Virus record (IMG/VR): IMGVR_UViG_3300042563_001137
Coordinates: 1 to 25,471 of that record
Direction: 5' to 3' (one strand)
Origin: a virus
Length of the DNA stretch: 25,471 nucleotides
Of this stretch, positions 21,037 to 25,471 are shown in pieces. The position numbers were made by a program, and so were the translations under genes. Position 1 is the first letter of the stretch. Every line of letters begins with the position of its first letter. The notes under the pieces were generated by a model. It made no database searches. It saw only the letters and a list, made by a program, of their open reading frames with translations, and was not told the origin of the DNA.

Positions 21037-21298
21037 CGAATTAGAACCATATATCTTAACCGATAGTTTAGTAATAACCAAAAAATTTAGATCCCCTAAT
21101 GAATTTTCTCTTTACATTGAGGAACGAGTAGCTAAAGAAAGTATCGGCTACATGGATGCAATTATACAATACTGCGGAGAAGTTGACATTGATGTTGAAT
21201 CTATATCTAAATTGATTAATCAATCTCTAAAGGATAGAGTACAATTAGAAGCAGAAGAAGGTAACTACTTTAAAAAGAGGGGAAAATTACCACTGTGA
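21029..21298 (+). CDS. 33: gp33-like late promoter coactivator
   Basis: This 89-residue protein has a core FSLYIEERVAKESIGYMDAI and VDIDVESISKLINQSLKDRVQLEAEEGNY (key parts). It matches the gp33 pattern of T4: IEKMVEE-GMSYLEA, then I-x-x-x-I-x-S-x-x-x-x-K-I-Q-x-E-A. gp33 links the sliding clamp to RNA polymerase for late transcription. It is followed by gp59 and, two small genes later, gp32, as in T4. Start 21029 has AGGA 5 bases upstream, and ATG 21008 is an alternative. GTGA at the end overlaps the start of gp59. Confidence 0.85.
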   Translation: MNNELEPYILTDSLVITKKFRSPNEFSLYIEERVAKESIGYMDAIIQYCGEVDIDVESISKLINQSLKDRVQLEAEEGNYFKKRGKLPL

Positions 21299-21915
21299 TT
21301 ATGGACGAATATTCAGTATACAAAATGTACTTGGCTCTTAAATTACATTTCACGACAGATAACTACGATGTAATTAAACAAAAGGGCAGAGTAAGAGCAA
21401 GCCGTCAAGCGTTTGCTAAACGTAAAGATATATTCTCTATTAGAAAAGTTTCTAAAACTTATTCGGACGAACAAGTAGCAAATTTCTTAGTTGCTAACTT
21501 TACATCCGGAGATCGCTGGGGCGGTTTATTTGATTCTGAAGCTAACGAACGCTATACAGAATGGCAAAAGCGAGTACAGAGTTTATCCTATATTTTCAGC
21601 AACGATCTAGAAGCAATTATGGAAGAGTTGGAATCTAAGAATAAAACTTTTGATTACGCTTTTGAGATTTCTAAAAATCAACATCCATATATAATTAAAG
21701 CATTTTTAAGGAAAACCATAACCTTAGAAACGCTTGTTATTCTAGAAAAGATAAATCCTTTTTTAGATAAATTTGATACTCATCTTAACACCGATATTAT
21801 GTGGCCGGATATTTCCAGATTGATAAGAAAGTACAAACCATTTTTACAATTTGACAAGGAAAAGTATAATGGAATACTTAGACGAAGAGTTGAACGTGAC
21901 AGCTCAGAAGATTAA
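21295..21915 (+). CDS. 59: gp59-like DNA helicase loader
   Basis: This 206-residue protein begins (M)DEYSVYKMYLALKLHFTTDNYDVIKQKG, the conserved start of T4 gp59, which loads gp41 helicase onto gp32-coated forked DNA. Key blocks are ANFLVANFTSG, GLFDSEANERYTEWQKR and YIIKAFLRKTITLETLVIL. T4 gp59 is 217 residues. The GTG at 21295 overlaps the gp33 stop, and ATG 21301 is an equally good start. It sits between gp33 and gp32, as in T4. Confidence 0.9.
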   Translation: MIMDEYSVYKMYLALKLHFTTDNYDVIKQKGRVRASRQAFAKRKDIFSIRKVSKTYSDEQVANFLVANFTSGDRWGGLFDSEANERYTEWQKRVQSLSYIFSNDLEAIMEELESKNKTFDYAFEISKNQHPYIIKAFLRKTITLETLVILEKINPFLDKFDTHLNTDIMWPDISRLIRKYKPFLQFDKEKYNGILRRRVERDSSED

Positions 21916-22081
21916 CAATCTAGAAAAAGAACTAGATATAACTAGACATCTATTAGAACAAACGATAATGTCACTTAAGGAAACACAACGTTATCTTATG
22001 AAATTAGCTTATACTCAATCAGATCTAACAAAGAAGGTTGCTACATGGCCTTTTATTACTGTATCTGATAAGGATGAATAA
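21869..22081 (+). CDS. Small coiled-coil phage protein
   Basis: This 70-residue protein starts at ATG 21869 with AAGGA at 21856-21860, overlapping the gp59 end by 47 bases. It has a leucine-rich helix VTAQKINNLEKELDITRHL, then LEQTIMSLKETQRYL (residues 10-43), with heptad-like spacing. It ends ATWPFITVSDKDE. The TTG at 21851 is an alternative start but has no ribosome site. I see no homology. It lies between gp59 and gp32, so a replication-related helper role is only a guess. Confidence 0.6.
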   Translation: MEYLDEELNVTAQKINNLEKELDITRHLLEQTIMSLKETQRYLMKLAYTQSDLTKKVATWPFITVSDKDE

Positions 22082-22106
22082 TTTAGGAGTTTATTTAAAA
22101 TTTAAT

Positions 22107-22292
22107 ATGAGCATTAAAAAAAGAAATATGGATTTGGACCGAGAGAAAAAATTTCGGACAATTAAGAAGAAAAGTGCTATAGACAAGCATAAGAATCTTA
22201 TATATAATATTGCATCATCTAAAAAAATTGATGATGACAATGGAGAGTTAGATTATGATTATTCGACAGTACTCAAAATCAAACGACGTTAA
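22107..22292 (+). CDS. Small very basic phage protein
   Basis: This 61-residue product begins MSIKKRNMDLDREKKFRTIK and ends VLKIKRR, with a short acidic island DDDNGELDYDY in the last third. TAGGAG lies about 17 bases before ATG 22107, which is long. ATG 22074, overlapping the previous stop, is an alternative start that adds 11 residues. The basic N-terminal half could bind nucleic acid. No family is recognised. Confidence 0.5.
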   Translation: MSIKKRNMDLDREKKFRTIKKKSAIDKHKNLIYNIASSKKIDDDNGELDYDYSTVLKIKRR

Positions 22293-22336
22293 TACAAAAC
22301 ATACTTTTTATACACCGTTAATACGAAAGGCAAATC

Positions 22337-23269
22337 ATGGCATTTACATCACTATCTGATCTTAGAAAATCCCGCGGCGGATTCGACTCTTTAATGAAAG
22401 AGGTAGAAAAGATCGCCAATCCCCAATCCGAATCACGTGGCGCAGATGATCGCTACTGGCAACCAGAAGTCGACAAGGCAGGTAACGGCTACGCTGTTAT
22501 TCGTTTCCTTGCACCACCTAAAGGTGAAGAACTTCCTTGGGTTCGAGTTTGGAATCATGGATTCAAAGGCCCAAGCGGCAAGTGGTACATCGAGAATTCT
22601 CTTACAACCTTAGGCAAAGCAGATCCTGTTTCTGAATACAACACAGAACTATGGAACTCTGGCTCCGAGGCAAATAAAGAAATTGCTCGTCAACAAAAGC
22701 GCAAGCTAAGTTACATTACTAATATTTTAATCGTTAAAGACCCAGCTCATCCTGAGAACGAAGGTAAAGTATTCCTTTATAAATTCGGCAAGAAAATCTT
22801 TGATAAGATTAAAGACGTTGCTGAACCTCAGTTCGAAGATGAAAAACCAATCAACCCGTTTGATTTCTGGGAAGGCGCAAACTTCAAGTTGAAGATTCGC
22901 AATGTCGAAGGTTATCGCAATTACGATAAATCTGAATTCGATGGCATTAGCTCTATCTCAGAAAGCGACGATGAAATCGAAGCAATTTGGAACAAGCAAC
23001 ATTCTTTGACACAGTTCTTGGATGAGAAACATTTTAAATCTTATGACGAATTGAAGAAGAAATTCGAGATGGTTATGGGATTGAATGGTGGTGGCGCTGC
23101 TTCAACAAAACGAGCAGACGAGACTAATCTAGATGGCATTCAAGAAACACCTAAGTCTGCATTTACACAAAAGGCAGAAAAGGCGCCTGTTAAAGCGCCT
23201 CCTAAAGAAGTAGACTTTGATGATGACGACGAGTCACTATCCTATTTTGCTAAATTAGCAGAAGATTAA
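22337..23269 (+). CDS. 32: gp32 single-stranded DNA binding protein
   Basis: This 310-residue protein matches gp32, which coats single-stranded DNA in replication. Blocks in order: a basic N-terminal domain with LRKSRGGFDSL (LAST-like), the OB-fold core with VRVWNHGFKGPSGKWYIE and FWEGANFKLKIRNVEGYRNYDKS, and an acidic tail DFDDDDESLSYFAKLAED for protein contacts. The zinc ligands of T4 gp32 (H64, C77, C87, C90) are not kept. His 74 is present, but the protein has no cysteine at all. The same loss is known from marine T4-like relatives. AAAGG lies upstream, and a strong terminator follows. Confidence 0.95.
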   Translation: MAFTSLSDLRKSRGGFDSLMKEVEKIANPQSESRGADDRYWQPEVDKAGNGYAVIRFLAPPKGEELPWVRVWNHGFKGPSGKWYIENSLTTLGKADPVSEYNTELWNSGSEANKEIARQQKRKLSYITNILIVKDPAHPENEGKVFLYKFGKKIFDKIKDVAEPQFEDEKPINPFDFWEGANFKLKIRNVEGYRNYDKSEFDGISSISESDDEIEAIWNKQHSLTQFLDEKHFKSYDELKKKFEMVMGLNGGGAASTKRADETNLDGIQETPKSAFTQKAEKAPVKAPPKEVDFDDDDESLSYFAKLAED

Positions 23270-23298
23270 ACTAAAGCTCCTTTCTAAGAACTTAGTTT

Positions 23299-23324
23299 AA
23301 ACCCCGCATAACGCGGGGTTTTTT
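23299..23324. terminator. Rho-independent terminator after gp32, convergent junction
   Basis: AAACCCCGC 23299-23307 and GCGGGGTTT 23313-23321 form a 9-bp stem with a 5-base loop. A T6 run at 319-324 (TTTTTT) follows. It ends the plus-strand gp32 operon, and an A run on the other side means the minus-strand tail operon may use it too. The stop of the minus-strand gene is 11 bases away. Confidence 0.9.
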
Positions 23325-23334
23325 AATGTACAAA

Positions 23335-25080
23335 TTATCTAAGCTTACCGTATGTGATTTTATATAAATCCAGTGTTGCTTCATGTATAGATTTAGGAGC
23401 TGCTGCGGAAAATGGCATAGGTGCACTTGCTGTTTGATTATTGTTATTGTTGATTTGTGTTATAACATCACCAGCTTTATCCATACCTGCACCCACTAAA
23501 TCTGCAGTTTCAGACGCCATTTCTTTTAATACTTTTGCAGTCGCGGTGCCTAAACCTGGGGCTAAGTCTAACATTTCTGTTTTACCGTCGACAGTTATCG
23601 GAAATTGAAAAGCGCTATCTATAAGCGATATAGTTTTATCTCCCAATGGAGCTAAAAAGTCATCAACAAGAGAAAGTGCCGATTTAGCCATTTTGCTAAA
23701 ACCGTCTTTCATAGTTTTTATAGAATCTTCCACTAAATCTTTGCCCTGCTGCAAATAAAAATCTGTCATACTCGGATAATATTTTCCATCCGAACCTTTA
23801 AACATTTCTTCTCCAGATTCACTAAACATACCGGGAATAGGTTTTACAGTATTTTTACTCATATCCTTTTTTTCTTGCATCAATTCTCTTCGAGGATCCG
23901 TTTCAGCAAATTTTTTACGATTTTCATTTGCTTTTTCTTTTTGTATCATGCCTTCAAGTATTTTGTCTTCTTCTGGGCCGGTCATATTGGCAATTGACAA
24001 TGCAGTTGCGCCAAAGCCCAACATACTAAACAGTGCGGCTAAATTGCTGCCTCGAGCTGCAGCTGCAGCTGCGGCTGAAGTGGCTCTGCCTCCAGCTGCA
24101 GCTGAAGTGGCTCCTGATCTAGTAGTTTCTCTTAGTATTTTTGCATCTTCTATAGCTTCACTAGCATTAGATAATAAAGGAAATCTTCCTCTGGGTAATC
24201 TTTTTTGACTATTGGGGGGACTGGTTGTTTTTTCTCCGTTAACAACTACAGGTGGTATAGCGCCGCCGCCGCTACTAGGCGAGCCTTGTCTATTTTTATT
24301 AAGATCAAAATCACCCCCTCCAAAAGCTTTAGTAAGTTGGTCAAGAACAAATTTGATGCTGGCAAGAATACCTGTTAATACACCTGCTATTGCTGCACCT
24401 ATAGGACCTGCTAATGCCGCAATAGCCGAAACTACTGATCCCGCTAATCCGACGATTCCTGTTATTATCCCGCCTATTGCACTAATAATTCCTGTGCCTA
24501 ATACTGCCCCAAAGCCTGTAAGTGCCCCCAATAAACCTTTAAGTAATCCACCGCCACCGCCACCTCCGTCGCTGCCGTTTATTCTTTCGGCAATAGCAGT
24601 AGCTAGTAATTCACGTTCTTTGGCTCTTGCGCTGTCTGAATATTTTTCTCGTATAAATCCAATATCGCTACTAACTAATTCTGTTAGACTAAGTATTTGC
24701 GATGTATCATCCATCATCTTTTGTTGATATTTAGATGGACCAAATAATTTACCCATCATATTTCTAAAGAATCCCTTATCGTCGGAATTCTTATTAGAAT
24801 TATTTCCTACATTTGGTCTTTCTCTAAAATTGCTCTTATTCTTTTCAAAGTATTTTTTGATTTCTGAAAGATTAGATCCTTGGCCTTGCAATAATGTTTT
24901 TCCCATCTCTTGCATGTCTTTTCGAAGACTTTGAAACTCTTTGTTTTGTTTCATTAGTCTGTCGGAAACAGTATGTAATACTTTAGTTTGTCCTTGCAAG
25001 TTCTGCGTTTGTGCATTTACAGCTTCAAGCAATATTCTATCAGTATTAGTAACACCCTGAGGATTTTGAGGTAAGGCCAT
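23335..25080 (-). CDS. 29: gp29-like tail tape-measure/baseplate hub candidate
   Basis: This 581-residue minus-strand protein has a helical N-terminal part (residues 1-165) with QNLQGQTKVLHTVSDRLMKQNKEF. It has a glycine run SDGGGGGGG (170-178), a hydrophobic membrane-like region (179-246), an Ala/Gly/Ser-rich linker (about 318-350) and a helical C-terminal part. T4 gp29, which sets tail length and belongs to the hub, is 590 residues, so the size agrees. It lies directly after a tail-chaperone pair with a frameshift site, the usual place for a tape-measure gene. No direct homology can be shown by eye, and another virion protein is possible. The start at 25080 is 2 bases after the previous stop. 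Confidence 0.6.
   Translation of the reverse strand: MALPQNPQGVTNTDRILLEAVNAQTQNLQGQTKVLHTVSDRLMKQNKEFQSLRKDMQEMGKTLLQGQGSNLSEIKKYFEKNKSNFRERPNVGNNSNKNSDDKGFFRNMMGKLFGPSKYQQKMMDDTSQILSLTELVSSDIGFIREKYSDSARAKERELLATAIAERINGSDGGGGGGGLLKGLLGALTGFGAVLGTGIISAIGGIITGIVGLAGSVVSAIAALAGPIGAAIAGVLTGILASIKFVLDQLTKAFGGGDFDLNKNRQGSPSSGGGAIPPVVVNGEKTTSPPNSQKRLPRGRFPLLSNASEAIEDAKILRETTRSGATSAAAGGRATSAAAAAAARGSNLAALFSMLGFGATALSIANMTGPEEDKILEGMIQKEKANENRKKFAETDPRRELMQEKKDMSKNTVKPIPGMFSESGEEMFKGSDGKYYPSMTDFYLQQGKDLVEDSIKTMKDGFSKMAKSALSLVDDFLAPLGDKTISLIDSAFQFPITVDGKTEMLDLAPGLGTATAKVLKEMASETADLVGAGMDKAGDVITQINNNNNQTASAPMPFSAAAPKSIHEATLDLYKITYGKLR
24068..24113. repeat. Two 19-bp near-identical units in the Ala-rich linker of the gp29-like gene
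   Basis: GCTGCGGCTGAAGTGGCTC at 24068-24086 and GCTGCAGCTGAAGTGGCTC at 24095-24113 (plus-strand reading) differ at one base and are 27 bases apart, start to start, so they keep the frame. They encode two ATSAAA-type units on the minus strand. This suggests slippage or duplication in a linker. Confidence 0.7.
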
Positions 25081-25082
25081 TT

Positions 25083-25298
25083 TTATTTACCGCTCTTTAG
25101 TTGTTTTTGTTTAAGTTTTTCATTTTCTTCACTAACATGATTAATTAACATAGTAACGTAAATATCTCTTTCCCATGGAATCATATTTTCTATTTCGGTT
25201 AAAGAATAATGATGATGCTGCATCAATGAAAAGTTTAACTGAAAATAGTTAAGAAGTCCTTCATGGGAAAGAGTTAGACGAAAAAATTCTGTAATCCC
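25083..25298 (-). CDS. Second frame of tail assembly chaperone (gp26/gp51-like)
   Basis: On the minus strand this frame is open from 25298 to TAA 25083-25085. The frameshifted product would use 25280-25083: RLTLSHEGLLNYFQLNF, then SLMQHHHYSLTEIENM, then IPWERDIYVTMLINHV and a Lys-rich end, 65 residues. The IENM-PWER-Y-TML pattern is typical of the gp26/gp51-type hub or chaperone proteins of marine T4-like phages. The frame has no good start of its own except ATG at Met in SLMQ (25223), with no clear ribosome site. The upstream frame ends just within its first residues, so a -1 frameshift joining the two is likely. Confidence 0.6.
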   Translation of the reverse strand, partial: GITEFFRLTLSHEGLLNYFQLNFSLMQHHHYSLTEIENMIPWERDIYVTMLINHVSEENEKLKQKQLKSGK

Positions 25299-25471
25299 TC
25301 AAGCGTCAATTCATTGTGAGCACCACACGAAGGACAATCCTGTTCAACGTGTTGTACTACTTTTGGCATAGTTACAAAGAAGTTTTCTAACATTCCAAAT
25401 TGTGCTTTGGAGAATCCATTAACAAACTCTGTCAATTCCTCTGTAGTATAATCGTCGTATATTTTCTCTTC
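25274..25471 (-). CDS. First frame of tail assembly chaperone (gp26/gp51-like), partial
   Basis: This minus-strand frame enters from the right edge, so its start is outside the window, and stops at TAA 25274-25276. The visible 65 residues contain TEELTEFVNGFSKAQF, a CxxC knuckle DCPSCGAHNE, and LTLEGLQNFFV before the stop. Joined to the -1 frame, the sequence would read through as LEGLQNFF-RLTLSHEGLL, which looks like one continuous protein. The neighbouring gp29-like gene fits the place of tail chaperones with programmed frameshifts in other phages. The unshifted short form is also expected. Confidence 0.65.
   Translation of the reverse strand, partial: EEKIYDDYTTEELTEFVNGFSKAQFGMLENFFVTMPKVVQHVEQDCPSCGAHNELTLEGLQNFFV
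25280..25286 (-). other. T TTT TTC slippery heptamer, probable -1 frameshift site
   Basis: Read on the minus strand, AAT TTT TTC holds the heptamer T TTT TTC (25286 to 25280), in phase with the first frame two codons before its stop (GTC TAA). A one-base slip enters the second frame exactly where the protein sequence remains sensible. A homopolymer sequencing error is the main alternative. Confidence 0.6.

Noticed and set aside
21851-21870. TTGACA and TATAAT close together before the small coiled-coil gene
   Set aside because: Only 8 bases separate the two boxes, so they cannot form a promoter together.
23948-24208. Plus-strand 86-codon Ala-rich open frame
   Set aside because: Antisense shadow of the poly-Ala linker of the minus-strand gene, with no ribosome site.
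24212-24727. Plus-strand 171-codon proline-rich open frame
   Set aside because: It is antisense to the Gly/Ala-rich region of the gp29-like gene. GGN and GCN codons read backwards give Pro and Ser/Ala runs, so the open frame is a composition artefact.

Overview
The window is part of an AT-rich genome of a T4-like marine myovirus. Diagnostic genes are T4-type RNase H, DsbA-like protein, gp33 late-transcription coactivator, gp59 helicase loader, gp32 single-strand binding protein, DNA ligase, PhoH, a MazG-like pyrophosphohydrolase and a minus-strand tail module. The host is not visible directly. The auxiliary genes (a PlcP/Agt-like lipid remodelling pair and a heme oxygenase plus PcyX/PcyA-like bilin reductase) point to a marine alphaproteobacterium. 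This is inference from gene families, not a phylogeny.

Layout. Positions 1-3.7 kb hold a partial gene, a metallophosphoesterase (PlcP-like), a small overlapping gene, a glycosyltransferase (Agt-like), a secreted small protein, a Nudix hydrolase, a membrane-anchored helical protein and a holin-like protein. Positions 3.7-7.75 kb follow a hairpin and a consensus promoter, and carry a possible glycosyltransferase, a WYL_2/SH3-like protein and two large unknowns. Positions 7.76-12.3 kb carry rnh, a conserved gene with a dnaX-type slippery heptamer, a cytidylyltransferase-cupin fusion, dsbA and DNA ligase. Positions 12.3-16.7 kb carry a sugar module (cupin, C-methyltransferase, Gfo/Idh-like oxidoreductase, ArnA-like decarboxylase) and small genes. 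Positions 16.8-21.0 kb carry phoH, a GH19 endolysin, MazG-like, PD-(D/E)XK nuclease, 2OG-Fe(II) oxygenase, heme oxygenase and bilin reductase. Positions 21.0-23.3 kb carry gp33, gp59, two small genes and gp32. A strong terminator separates these from the minus-strand tail genes: a gp29-like tape-measure candidate and a gp26/gp51-like tail chaperone that appears to use a -1 frameshift.

The T4 order rnh-dsbA-33-59-32 is kept but is spread over about 15.5 kb by inserted auxiliary cargo. Three metabolic themes stand out: release of phosphate from host phospholipids with glycolipid replacement (PlcP-Agt, with PhoH nearby), heme-to-bilin conversion (HO plus FDBR, tightly overlapped with a 2OG oxygenase), and modified-sugar synthesis. 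Regulation is readable. Seven sigma70-type promoters with 17-bp spacers, several with an extended -10 (TGnTATAAT), precede early-type genes. TATAAATA late-type motifs precede some others. No tRNA, CRISPR array, insertion sequence or attachment site was seen, and no stretch over 300 bases lacks a gene.
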